Positions 1 through 6,024 of a DNA stretch of 6,598 nucleotides are shown piece by piece. This DNA comes from Spirochaetaceae bacterium (GTDB lineage: Bacteria > Spirochaetota > Spirochaetia > Treponematales > Breznakiellaceae). The position numbers were made by a program, and so were the translations under genes. Each line of letters begins with the position of its first letter. The first letter of the stretch is position 1. The notes beneath the pieces were generated by a model. That model made no database searches and was not told the origin of the DNA. It worked only from the letters and a program-made list of their open reading frames with translations. The DNA lies in contig JAITGJ010000176.1 in assembly GCA_031280705.1 (NCBI GenBank), forward strand, positions 1-6,598, given 5' to 3'.

Positions 1-44
1 AACGGATCGTCAAACCGCAAACATAAATCTTCAAATACTTTCAT
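1..44 (-). CDS. Possible 5' end of an unidentified gene leaving the window
   Basis: Reading leftwards from an ATG at 44, the frame stays open for 14 codons to the window edge and gives MKVFEDLCLRFDDP. An in-frame TAG lies 12 bases upstream of the ATG, so the reading frame cannot start earlier. No clear Shine-Dalgarno is present. A TATAGA/TAGACT stretch lies 6-8 bases before the ATG, but I see no good -35 box. It would lie 65 bp downstream of the small membrane-protein gene on the same strand and could belong to the same transcript. The fragment is too short to identify, and a chance open frame is quite possible. Confidence 0.35.
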   Translation of the reverse strand, partial: MKVFEDLCLRFDDP

Positions 45-109
45 GGTTCTAGTCTATATCATTTTCCTAATCTGTACATTCTTTTCTGCTTTTTGCAATT
101 TACTCGACT
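45..109. other. AT-rich intergenic stretch
   Basis: This 65-bp spacer between two minus-strand reading frames is much richer in A and T than the rest of the window. I see no hairpin strong enough to call a terminator and no clear promoter, only the weak -10-like bases close to the ATG at 44. Confidence 0.4.
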
Positions 110-214
110 TTATGGACAGACACTAATTAGCATTATCGAGAGAGTAACTATACACAATAAAAGAACAATGCTTAAAAGCTTAAAAAAAGACAGTTTTCGC
201 TTGGGCAACGACAT
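110..214 (-). CDS. Small single-helix membrane protein, 34 residues
   Basis: This gene was found by reading the minus strand directly. The ATG at 214 is preceded by AAAGGGG (221-227) with six bases between, a good ribosome site, and the frame closes with TAA at 110-112. The peptide begins MSLPKRKLSFFKLL and continues as an almost uninterrupted run of I, L, V, C, T, S and M to about residue 32. Basic residues 5, 6, 7 and 12 precede one hydrophobic segment of about 20 residues (13-32), the layout of a small inner-membrane protein with its N-terminus inside. It is clearly AT-rich compared with the neighbours. It lies about 100 bp downstream of the cyclase on the same strand, with a dyad-repeat block between. 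The function is unknown. Small hydrophobic peptides of this kind include regulators of membrane partners and type I toxins, but nothing here decides between these. A chance frame is less likely given the ribosome site and the charge pattern. Confidence 0.6.
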   Translation of the reverse strand: MSLPKRKLSFFKLLSIVLLLCIVTLSIMLISVCP

Positions 215-256
215 GTTTATCCCCTTTTATTTCGATCATCCGGTTTAATACCCTGT

Positions 257-300
257 CGGACCAGCGGTCCGAGACCAGCGGTCCGAGACCAGCGGTCCGC
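257..300. repeat. Three tandem 14-bp repeats, each with an internal dyad
   Basis: The unit GACCAGCGGTCCGA begins at 259, 273 and 287; the third copy ends in C instead of the final A. Each unit contains GACC-AGC-GGTC. In the first copy this extends to a 6-bp stem, CGGACC/GGTCCG, around an AGC loop (257-271). The block begins 18 bp past the cyclase stop codon and lies about 30 bp upstream of the ribosome site of the 34-residue gene. It could be a multi-site operator, a processing signal at the cyclase mRNA end, or a slippage-made repeat. No U-tract follows in either direction, so it is not a standard intrinsic terminator. Confidence 0.85.
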
Positions 301-318
301 GCTCTGATCCCCGGACTC

Positions 319-2004
319 TCATTTGGTTTTCATCACCTCCACCCCGTCCCAGCCTTCGGGCGGCGGATGGGCGGCGTATTCGGCGCAGCGGCGGAACATG
401 GTTTCCGCATTGAAGTCCTTTGGCAGGAGCCGGTATACTTCCCTGAATTTTTCCGCCCCTTCCCTGAACGAGCGGCGGTAGTAAAGCTCCATTCCCTCGT
501 TGTGCAGGGGCCATGCCGCCGCTTCCGCCGGGGAGAGGGCGCGTTTTACCGTGTAGATCGGCACCCCCGTGCGCTTGCCCTGAACCGCCACCGTGTCAAG
601 GTGCCGGAAAAAGAGCCGGGTGGTGGCGGCGGAACCCGGCGGCTGCCGCCGCAGTTCCTGGTACAGGTCCCCGGAGATCAGCATTTGCACCTGGTAGATC
701 TTGGTCAGCCCTTCCATGCGGGAGGCCAGATTCACCGCGTCGCCGATGACGGTGTATTCCATTTTCCGGTCGCTGCCGATATTGCCCACCGTCGCTTCAC
801 CATAGTTGATCCCGATGCCGACGCGAAACTCCGGTTTTCCCAGCTTGCGCTGGTTTTCGTTGAAAAGCGCCAGGGCGTCGAGCATGTCCAGGCCGGAAAG
901 CACCGATTGGAGCGCGTCGTCCGTATGCCGTTCCGGCGCGCCCCAGAAGGCCATGATCGCGTCACCGATGTATTTGTCCACCACCCCTTGCCGGTTGTAG
1001 ATGATGTCCACCTGGCCCGAAAAATAGCGGTTCAACGAACCGACCAGCTCGTTCGGGGGCATTCCCTCGGAAATGGCGGTGAAACTCCGTATGTCGGAAA
1101 AGAGAATTGACAGATAACGGTTGTCCCCAACCAGCATTTTTTCCGGCGAGGCGAAGAACCGTTCGAGCACATCCTTGGGAACGTACTTCTGGAAAATCTG
1201 CCGGACCCGTTCCTCCTTTTTCCCCGCCAGCACCGCCTCAAACGCGTAACGCTTGATCTGGCCGTATGCCTTGTCCAGCTCTCCGATCATCTGGTTGAAC
1301 GTATGGGCCAGCCTGCCGGTTTCGTCCTGATATTCAACCTCCACCCGGGAGGAAAGGTCCGCCGAATTGATGATGTTGTTCATGGCCTTCACCACCCGGC
1401 CCAGGGGATTGGTCAGGTGGGCGGAAACCACCGCAAGCAGCAGCGCCGCGGCGGCAATGGACACCCCCAGTGTTATGAGAGTCTGCAGGGCGATACGGTT
1501 CGCGTCACGGTAAAACACTTCGCTTTTTTCGCTGATGAGAATGAACCACTGAAAAGGGGTAAAGTAGAAGGATTGGAAGATCCGTTTTTCCCCGCCGATG
1601 ACGGCGTTTTGCGGACCGGAACTTTCCGCCCGCAGCAGCTCCATGAGCTGCCCCCGTTCTTCGCTCTTGATTTCAAACGGGGAGCTTGCCATGGCCGGCG
1701 CGCCGTTTTCATCCAGGGCCAGGATGACCTCGGTATCGCTCAGCACAATGCTGCGCCCGTACAGTTCCACCGCCTTTTTCGCGGCGTCCACCATGTCCGG
1801 CCTGCCGGCGTAACCATTTTCCACCAGCAGCGCCCATTGATTTCCGGCGTATTTTTCCAGTTCACCCAGCTTAAAACCCAAAAGCTGCCGCGCCAAACGG
1901 GTAACACCATTGGCCGCGTTAAAATAAGAGGCGGTTTCCGAAAGCGCAAGGCTTACAACGATCAGGGGCAGTACAACCAGGAGAAATTGAGCGCGAACTT
2001 TCAT
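319..2004 (-). CDS. Receptor-type class III adenylate cyclase with HAMP domain
   Basis: This is a membrane enzyme predicted to make cAMP from ATP. Of 561 residues, 6-22 form a first membrane segment, about 28-168 an extracytoplasmic sensor region (Cache-like in size), 172-195 a second membrane segment, about 190-245 a HAMP linker, and about 295-485 the cyclase domain. Visible catalytic features are metal-binding D304 (FSDIRSFT) and D348 (KYIGDAIMAFWG), and transition-state residues N425 and R429 (GDAVNLASR). Lys344 and Thr418 occupy the base-selecting positions. Lys with Thr is the adenine-specific pair of the IIIb subtype, whose members are often bicarbonate-responsive. The tail (490-561) is TPR-like and ends in a PPPEGWDGV motif often seen after such domains. 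The start is firm: an in-frame TAA lies 12 bases upstream and the first membrane segment follows directly. There is no Shine-Dalgarno. No cAMP receptor gene is visible in the window, and the ligand is unknown. Confidence 0.95.
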   Translation of the reverse strand: MKVRAQFLLVVLPLIVVSLALSETASYFNAANGVTRLARQLLGFKLGELEKYAGNQWALLVENGYAGRPDMVDAAKKAVELYGRSIVLSDTEVILALDENGAPAMASSPFEIKSEERGQLMELLRAESSGPQNAVIGGEKRIFQSFYFTPFQWFILISEKSEVFYRDANRIALQTLITLGVSIAAAALLLAVVSAHLTNPLGRVVKAMNNIINSADLSSRVEVEYQDETGRLAHTFNQMIGELDKAYGQIKRYAFEAVLAGKKEERVRQIFQKYVPKDVLERFFASPEKMLVGDNRYLSILFSDIRSFTAISEGMPPNELVGSLNRYFSGQVDIIYNRQGVVDKYIGDAIMAFWGAPERHTDDALQSVLSGLDMLDALALFNENQRKLGKPEFRVGIGINYGEATVGNIGSDRKMEYTVIGDAVNLASRMEGLTKIYQVQMLISGDLYQELRRQPPGSAATTRLFFRHLDTVAVQGKRTGVPIYTVKRALSPAEAAAWPLHNEGMELYYRRSFREGAEKFREVYRLLPKDFNAETMFRRCAEYAAHPPPEGWDGVEVMKTK

Positions 2005-2010
2005 AATGTC

Positions 2011-2039
2011 AGTTTAAGATACCGCCATAAAAACCTCAA
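2011..2039 (-). promoter_or_regulatory. Candidate promoter of the cyclase gene, leaderless layout
   Basis: Read on the minus strand, TTGAGG (2034-2039) and TAAACT (2011-2016) are separated by exactly 17 bp and each matches the sigma70 consensus at 4 of 6 bases. The -10 box ends six bases before the ATG, so transcription would begin at or next to the start codon. This fits the lack of a ribosome site. It was picked by eye and has not been tested. Confidence 0.4.
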
Positions 2040-2094
2040 GAGGCGCGGTAAATCTGCCGATAATTAATCCGGGAGTATCCCATTGGAGGATCGG

Positions 2095-2307
2095 ATGAAA
2101 AGGTATTGCCTGAAATCACGCGCCGGCCAGATTGACTACATTGATATCATCAAAGAGATCGAAGATGGATATCTTATCCGATTAACCCGTTTCTGTGACG
2201 GGACCCGTAAAATCAGCCAGGAAACCATGACCAGACACCTGTTTAATATCTGCGTCAAAACCGGCTGTATTTACGAGTTCACCGCGAACAAGGCTTCCGT
2301 CGCGTAA
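2095..2307 (+). CDS. Unrecognised 70-residue protein
   Basis: The ATG at 2095 follows GGAGGA (2085-2090) by four bases. An upstream in-frame TTG at 2083 would place that ribosome site inside the coding region, so I reject it. The product starts MKRYCLKSRAGQIDYIDII and looks like a small soluble alpha/beta protein. It has a charged, amphipathic middle (KEIEDGYLIRLTRFCDGTRK) and three cysteines, C5, C34 and C53, plus C58 near the end. There is no signal peptide or membrane segment. A GATAAT -10-like box (2059-2064) lies in the 90-bp divergent spacer shared with the cyclase; its -35 is poor. The stop codon lies in the loop of the long hairpin at 2285-2327. I recall similar short hypothetical proteins in spirochetes but cannot assign a family or function. 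Confidence 0.72.
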   Translation: MKRYCLKSRAGQIDYIDIIKEIEDGYLIRLTRFCDGTRKISQETMTRHLFNICVKTGCIYEFTANKASVA

Positions 2308-2327
2308 AGTGGCGGACGCCTTGTTCG
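2285..2327. terminator. Long hairpin between two convergent genes
   Basis: CGAACAAGGC (2285-2294) is perfectly complementary to GCCTTGTTCG (2318-2327). The arms continue inwards to 2301 and 2311 with one mismatch and one G-T wobble, leaving a 9-base loop. It covers the last codons of the 70-residue gene and the 21-bp gap to the gltX stop, so it can fold in transcripts from both sides. Neither strand has a U-tract after the stem. It is therefore either a non-canonical terminator or a 3'-end-protecting hairpin. Confidence 0.5.
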
Positions 2328-2328
2328 G

Positions 2329-3843
2329 TTAACCGGCGTTTTCCTGCCGGGCGAGCAATTCCAGCGCCCGGTCCACCCGCGCGAGTCCGCGTTCCGCGCC
2401 TAAAAGGCGCAGCGAACCGAACAGGGGAGGGCTGACCCGGGAGCCGGTAATGGCCACCCGCAGGGGCATCATCAGATCACCTAACTTGACGGCGTGCTGT
2501 TCCGCCGCCGCTTTGATGAAGGCTTCGGCCGTTTCATCGTCCGCCGCCTCCGACAACGGCCGCGTCAGTTCCCGTCCCAGCCGCAAAAGTTCAACCGTCC
2601 GCACCTGGTCCGCCTTTTTGGGAAAGAATTCCTCCGGCGCGGGTAACTCAGGCTCCCGGAACAGGTAGCTGATTTTTTCCGGCGCTTCGTGCAGGAAAGT
2701 CAGCCGCTCCCTGATAAGGGGCATTGCGGCGGTAAAAAGACACCGCTGCGCCGCGCCGGGTTCAGCGCCGATTCCGCCGAAAAGCCCCGCGCTGACCGCC
2801 CAGGGCAGACAGCGGGCGGCAAGCTCTTCATCGCTTTTCATCCTGATATATTGGCCGTTGTACCATTCCAGTTTTTTGTAATCGAAAATCGCCGGCGCCT
2901 TGTTGAGCTTGTCCAGACTGAACCGTTCCTCAAGTTCCCGAAGCGTGTAAATCTCCCTGCCTTCCTCATACGAAGCGCCCAGCAGGGCCACGTAATTGAG
3001 CAGCGCCTCGGGCAGATAACCCTGGCGGCGGAATTCGTCAATGCTGGTCGCGCCGTGGCGCTTGCTGAGCTTTTTACCGTCCTGACCCATCACCATGGGA
3101 AGGTGGCAGAACACGGGAGGCGCCCAGCCGAAGCTTTGGTACATGATCACATGGAGGGGAGTGGACGCCAGCCACTCCTGGGCGCGGAGCACATGGCTTA
3201 TTTCCATCAGGTGATCGTCAACCACATTGGCCAGATGATAGGTGGGAAAGCCGTCGGATTTCAGCAGCACCGGATCGGGATTCACGTCGCCGTTCTTCCA
3301 CTCAATATCGCCTAACAGATAATCGTGGAAACAGGTGGTTTCGTCTAACGGAATTTTGAGGCGGATCGTATGGGCTTCCCCGGCGGCGGCGCGGCGGGCC
3401 GCTTCATCCGCCGGGATCTCCCGGCAACGGCGGTCGTAACCGGCCTCACGGGAAGCCCCGGTTCCACTGGAATGGGCCGCCTCCCGCTCCAGGCGGACTT
3501 TTTCAAGCCGCTCGGCGGAGCAAAAACAGTAATAAGCCCGGCCCGATTTGACCAGTTCATCGGCATATTTTCGATACAGGGCGGTACGTTCTGACTGCAC
3601 ATACGGCGCGGCTTCACCGCCCGAGTCCGGTCCCTCGTCCCAGCGGAAGCCCAGCCAGTCAAAAGTATCGTACAGATTTTGCACGTAACTCTCGTCAAAG
3701 CGGCTGCGGTCGGTGTCCTCAAGACGCAGAATAAAGACGCCTCCCCGGGAACGGGCGAACAGATAATTAAAAAGGGCGGTCCGCAGCCCGCCGACATGCT
3801 GCAATCCGGTGGGGGAAGGCGCGTAACGGTCTCGAATTTTCAT
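2329..3843 (-). CDS. gltX: Glutamyl-tRNA synthetase
   Basis: This cytoplasmic class I aminoacyl-tRNA synthetase charges tRNA-Glu with glutamate, and possibly tRNA-Gln where a GatCAB amidotransferase is used. It has 504 residues, a normal bacterial length. The N-terminal Rossmann domain shows YAPSPTG at 7-13 and the HIGH-equivalent HVGG at 16-19, the usual form in this family. LEDTD lies at 41-45, a zinc-knuckle-like region has C106, C108 and C140, and the KMSKS loop is GKKLSKR at 256-262. The C-terminal anticodon-binding domain ends in the typical PLRVAITGSRVSPPLF segment (460-475) and LLGAERGLAR. The region GPDSGGEAAPYVQSER resembles treponemal enzymes. The start is fixed by family alignment and by an in-frame TAA 18 bases upstream, yet there is no Shine-Dalgarno. 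The gene is divergent from the aminopeptidase gene across 65 bp. Confidence 0.98.
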   Translation of the reverse strand: MKIRDRYAPSPTGLQHVGGLRTALFNYLFARSRGGVFILRLEDTDRSRFDESYVQNLYDTFDWLGFRWDEGPDSGGEAAPYVQSERTALYRKYADELVKSGRAYYCFCSAERLEKVRLEREAAHSSGTGASREAGYDRRCREIPADEAARRAAAGEAHTIRLKIPLDETTCFHDYLLGDIEWKNGDVNPDPVLLKSDGFPTYHLANVVDDHLMEISHVLRAQEWLASTPLHVIMYQSFGWAPPVFCHLPMVMGQDGKKLSKRHGATSIDEFRRQGYLPEALLNYVALLGASYEEGREIYTLRELEERFSLDKLNKAPAIFDYKKLEWYNGQYIRMKSDEELAARCLPWAVSAGLFGGIGAEPGAAQRCLFTAAMPLIRERLTFLHEAPEKISYLFREPELPAPEEFFPKKADQVRTVELLRLGRELTRPLSEAADDETAEAFIKAAAEQHAVKLGDLMMPLRVAITGSRVSPPLFGSLRLLGAERGLARVDRALELLARQENAG

Positions 3844-3850
3844 GGCATTT

Positions 3851-3879
3851 ACTATATCTTAATAAGCAAATACGAACAA
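3851..3879 (-). promoter_or_regulatory. Candidate gltX promoter, leaderless layout
   Basis: On the minus strand TTGTTC (3874-3879) and TATAGT (3851-3856, 5 of 6 consensus bases) are separated by exactly 17 bp. The -10 box ends seven bases before the gltX ATG, so the predicted transcript begins at about the A of the start codon. The 65-bp divergent region has little room for any other gltX promoter. The -35 is weak apart from its TTG. Confidence 0.5.
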
Positions 3880-3908
3880 GGCAAAGGCCGGGACACACAG
3901 GGGGAACC

Positions 3909-5336
3909 ATGGCACAGGAAACAAAAAGCGCGGGGCAACAATTGGCGGACAAACTCTGCTTTACTCCCCGGAACTGCTGGGAAGGACTGGACGCGCAAAC
4001 CGAACAGGAGATGGAAGAATTCGCCGCTTCATACCGCCGCTTTCTGGACGCCGGAAAGACCGAGCGGGAATGCGCCGCCGCCGCGCTGGAACTGCTTGAG
4101 CAAAACGGCTTCATTGATCTTGAAAACCGGGAAGCGCGGAAGCTCGAACCGGGAATGAAAGTCGTTCAGAACATCCGGGGAAAGGCGCTGATCGCCGCCC
4201 TGGTGGGAAAGCGGCCGCCGGATGAAGGCTGCAATATACTGGGCGCCCACATCGATTCGCCCCGGCTGGACCTGAAACAGAACCCGTTGTACGAGGAGAG
4301 CGATATTGCCCTCCTTGACACCCACTATTACGGGGGCATTAAAAAATACCAATGGACCGCCATTCCTCTGGCAATGCACGGCGTGTTTGTCAAAGCGGAC
4401 GGAACAAAAACCGAACTGCGCATCGGCGAGGAAGCGGATGATCCGGTGTTTACGATTACCGATCTGCTGCCCCACCTTGCCCGGGAGCAGATGCAGAAGA
4501 AAGCTTCCGAAGCGGTTGAAGGAGAGGACCTGGACGTGCTGGCCGGTTCCCGGCCCTATGACGACAAAGAGGTAAAGGAAAAAGTCAAGCTGAAGCTCCT
4601 CTCCCTGTTACACGAACAGTACGGCATCACCGAACAGGACTTCGCTTCCGCTGAAATCGAACTGGTTCCCGCTTTCAAGGCCCGGGACCTCGGCCTTGAC
4701 CGGAGCATGATCGGCGCCTATGGCCACGACGACCGCTGCTGCGCCTGGCCCGCGCTCAGGGCGCTGCTGAGCCTGGCGGCGGAAAAAGAAGCGCCGGAAA
4801 AGACAGTGATCTGCTATTTATCCGATAAAGAAGAAACCGGTTCACAGGGAAACACCGGCGCCCAGTCAAAAGGACTTGAGCATTTCATCGCCGCCCTCTG
4901 CGAAGAAACCGGCGCCGGGATCAGGCGCTGCCTCTCCCGCTCGGCGATGCTCTCCGCGGACGTGAACGCCGCCTACGATCCTTCCTGGGCCGCCGTGTTT
5001 GACAAGAAGAACGCCTCGTTCATGGGAAAGGGGCTGGTGCTGACCAAGTACACCGGTTCGGGGGGCAAGTACGGCGGAAGCGACGCCAACGCCGAATTCT
5101 GCGCCCGGGTGCAGGGCATCATGAACCGGAACAAAGTGCCCTGGCAGTTCGGGGAACTGGGCAAAGTGGACAAAGGCGGGGGCGGGACCATTGCTTTGTA
5201 CGCCGCCAATCTGGGCATGGAGGTTATAGACTGCGGCATACCGGTGCTTTCCATGCACTCACCCTTTGAGGTACTCAGCAAGATAGACCTGTACACCGCC
5301 TGGCGGGCCTACATCGCGTTTTTGCGCGAGGCCTGA
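3909..5336 (+). CDS. M18-family metallo-aminopeptidase
   Basis: This zinc aminopeptidase of the M18 family (the aminopeptidase I / aspartyl aminopeptidase group, within clan MH) is predicted to be cytoplasmic and to trim N-terminal residues from peptides, probably as a large oligomer. At 475 residues it is a full-length member. Active-site motifs appear in order: AHIDSPRLDLK with metal ligand H114 and catalytic-support D116, GHDDR with bridging D274 (or D275), the DKEETGSQG pair E308-E309 (catalytic base and ligand), SADVNAAYD with ligand D351, and MHSPFEV with ligand H450. Glycine-rich segments at 382-390 and 423-426 fit the family. There is no signal peptide. A G-rich ribosome site, GGGGGA (3900-3905), precedes the ATG by three bases. 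It is transcribed away from gltX and has no operon partner. M18 proteins of this subgroup are sometimes called ApeA/ApeB, but I cannot tell which name applies. Confidence 0.96.
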   Translation: MAQETKSAGQQLADKLCFTPRNCWEGLDAQTEQEMEEFAASYRRFLDAGKTERECAAAALELLEQNGFIDLENREARKLEPGMKVVQNIRGKALIAALVGKRPPDEGCNILGAHIDSPRLDLKQNPLYEESDIALLDTHYYGGIKKYQWTAIPLAMHGVFVKADGTKTELRIGEEADDPVFTITDLLPHLAREQMQKKASEAVEGEDLDVLAGSRPYDDKEVKEKVKLKLLSLLHEQYGITEQDFASAEIELVPAFKARDLGLDRSMIGAYGHDDRCCAWPALRALLSLAAEKEAPEKTVICYLSDKEETGSQGNTGAQSKGLEHFIAALCEETGAGIRRCLSRSAMLSADVNAAYDPSWAAVFDKKNASFMGKGLVLTKYTGSGGKYGGSDANAEFCARVQGIMNRNKVPWQFGELGKVDKGGGGTIALYAANLGMEVIDCGIPVLSMHSPFEVLSKIDLYTAWRAYIAFLREA

Positions 5337-5353
5337 GAGCCTGTTCAAATAGT

Positions 5354-5386
5354 GGATTTTTGCGGCCGGTAGACCGCAAAAATTCC
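5354..5386. terminator. Hairpin between convergent aminopeptidase and yjfB-like genes
   Basis: TTTTTGCGG (5357-5365) and CCGCAAAAA (5374-5382) form a perfect 9-bp stem around an 8-base loop. It extends by GGA/TCC (5354-5356 and 5384-5386) across one bulged base. It sits in the 62-bp gap between the two convergent stop codons. The T-run is inside the 5' arm and is not downstream, so neither strand has a classical U-tract. The role as a terminator is inferred from its position. Confidence 0.45.
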
Positions 5387-5398
5387 GATTTTCGGGCT

Positions 5399-5584
5399 TT
5401 AGGCGATAAGATCGACGTTCCGGCCCCGGTTGGGATCATTGACAACCGGGGCGCTTTCCATGAGTTTGGTCAGGGCCGCGCTCTGCGCTTTCATGGCGTC
5501 CAGCCCCATTGCTCCCACCCGGATTGCCGCTTCTTCCCGTACATTGGCCTGGGCCATATTCATCGAAGCTGATTGTATATCCAT
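5399..5584 (-). CDS. YjfB-like putative motility protein, 61 residues
   Basis: This small cytoplasmic protein starts MDIQSASMNMAQANVREEAA, is alanine- and methionine-rich and helical through about residue 45, and ends PNRGRNVDLIA. The MDI start, the AQA.V.E.A helix and the P..G.N.D.. tail match the YjfB family (Pfam 'putative motility protein'). This family is widespread in Firmicutes and spirochetes and is named for association with motility genes; its biochemical role is not known to me. Length and ends match the family, so the gene is complete and the ATG at 5584 is right. There is no Shine-Dalgarno before it. It converges on the aminopeptidase gene, and upstream it faces the repeat-filled region. 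No flagellar gene is visible nearby, so motility remains a family-level label. Confidence 0.88.
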   Translation of the reverse strand: MDIQSASMNMAQANVREEAAIRVGAMGLDAMKAQSAALTKLMESAPVVNDPNRGRNVDLIA

Positions 5585-5590
5585 AACTTT

Positions 5591-5619
5591 ATTATCGGCT
5601 GTTTCGGCCGGAACGACAA
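5591..5619 (-). promoter_or_regulatory. Candidate promoter of the yjfB-like gene, with near-palindrome in spacer
   Basis: On the minus strand TTGTCG (5614-5619, 4 of 6) and GATAAT (5591-5596, 5 of 6) lie exactly 17 bp apart. The -10 box ends six bases before the ATG, again predicting a leaderless mRNA. The spacer and the edge of the -35 contain GTTTCGGCCGGAAC (5601-5614), a 14-bp palindrome apart from one mismatched pair. It could be a repressor site. Confidence 0.45.
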
Positions 5620-5640
5620 GGCGTCTTCGCGCTCCTGCGG

Positions 5641-5765
5641 CGCGCTCCTACGGAGCGCGTGGCAGTTTGCGTATTTATTTTGGCCGTTTGTCGCATCCGC
5701 TCATGGCGGATGCGTTGCGGCTTGCGGAGCAAGCCAGCATCAGGGGTGTGTAATGCGCAAACTGC
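5641..5765. repeat. Structured element, unit 1
   Basis: H1 is CGCGCTCC/GGAGCGCG (5641-5648 with 5652-5659). The outer arms are 5662-5675 and 5752-5765, 14 bp with one G-T wobble because the left arm reads GCAGTTTGCGTATT. H2 is CGCATCCGC/GCGGATGCG (5692-5700 with 5706-5714). H3 is GGCTTGC/GCAAGCC (5719-5725 with 5729-5735). Arm to arm the element is 104 bp. Confidence 0.88.
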
Positions 5766-5791
5766 ACAGGTGATGTTGTTTGCGCCTTTCG

Positions 5792-5918
5792 GCGCGCTCC
5801 TACGGAGCGCGCGGCAGTTTGCGCATTCTTTTACAGCCGTTTGCCGCTCCCGCCACCGGCGGGAGCGTTGCGGTTTGCAGTAGCAAACCGCATCAGGGGT
5901 GTGTAATGCGCAAACTGC
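5792..5918. repeat. Structured element, unit 2
   Basis: H1 is GCGCGCTCC/GGAGCGCGC (5792-5800 with 5804-5812). The outer arms are 5814-5827 and 5905-5918, a perfect 14-bp stem. H2 is CGCTCCCGCC/GGCGGGAGCG (5845-5854 with 5858-5867). H3 is GCGGTTTGC/GCAAACCGC (5870-5878 with 5883-5891). Arm to arm it is 105 bp. A small extra hairpin, GCGCC-TTTC-GGCGC, abuts H1 at 5782-5795. Confidence 0.9.
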
Positions 5919-5932
5919 ACTGGCGATCTGGC

Positions 5933-6024
5933 GCGTCCGCTTCGCGGACGCATGTCAGCTTGCGCATTCTGCGCGCTCCGTAGGTAGCGCACTCACCATC
6001 CCATGTGCGGTTTTGCGTACACTG
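5933..6024. repeat. Structured element, degraded unit 3 (left half)
   Basis: H1 is GCGTCCGC/GCGGACGC (5933-5940 with 5944-5951, loop TTC). A diverged left arm TCAGCTTGCGCATT lies at 5955-5968. H2, H3 and the right arm are not recognisable. The segment ends in GTGCGGTTTTGCG (6005-6017), which is the partner of an inverted sequence near 6202-6219. Confidence 0.65.

Noticed and set aside
2015..2029. Five-codon leader frame ATG-GCG-GTA-TCT-TAA after GAGG upstream of the cyclase
   Set aside because: It lies inside the proposed promoter spacer and would not be transcribed from it. A frame this short is expected by chance.
367..2067. Long plus-strand frames opposite the cyclase (247 and 254 codons)
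   Set aside because: They are the antisense of a clearly coding gene with high third-position GC, and show no domain.
2083..2094. TTG at 2083 as start of the small plus-strand gene
   Set aside because: It would put the strong GGAGGA ribosome site inside the coding region. The ATG at 2095 is correctly placed behind that site.
3787..3798. Missing HIGH motif in GltX (reads HVGG)
   Set aside because: HVGG/HIGG is the normal form of this motif in bacterial glutamyl-tRNA synthetases; the KLSKR loop is also normal.
5793..5817. Similarity of CTCCTACGG followed by GGCAG to the conserved 16S rRNA 338 region
   Set aside because: Only short words match. The rest of the flanking rRNA sequence is absent and the match is explained by the H1 hairpin.
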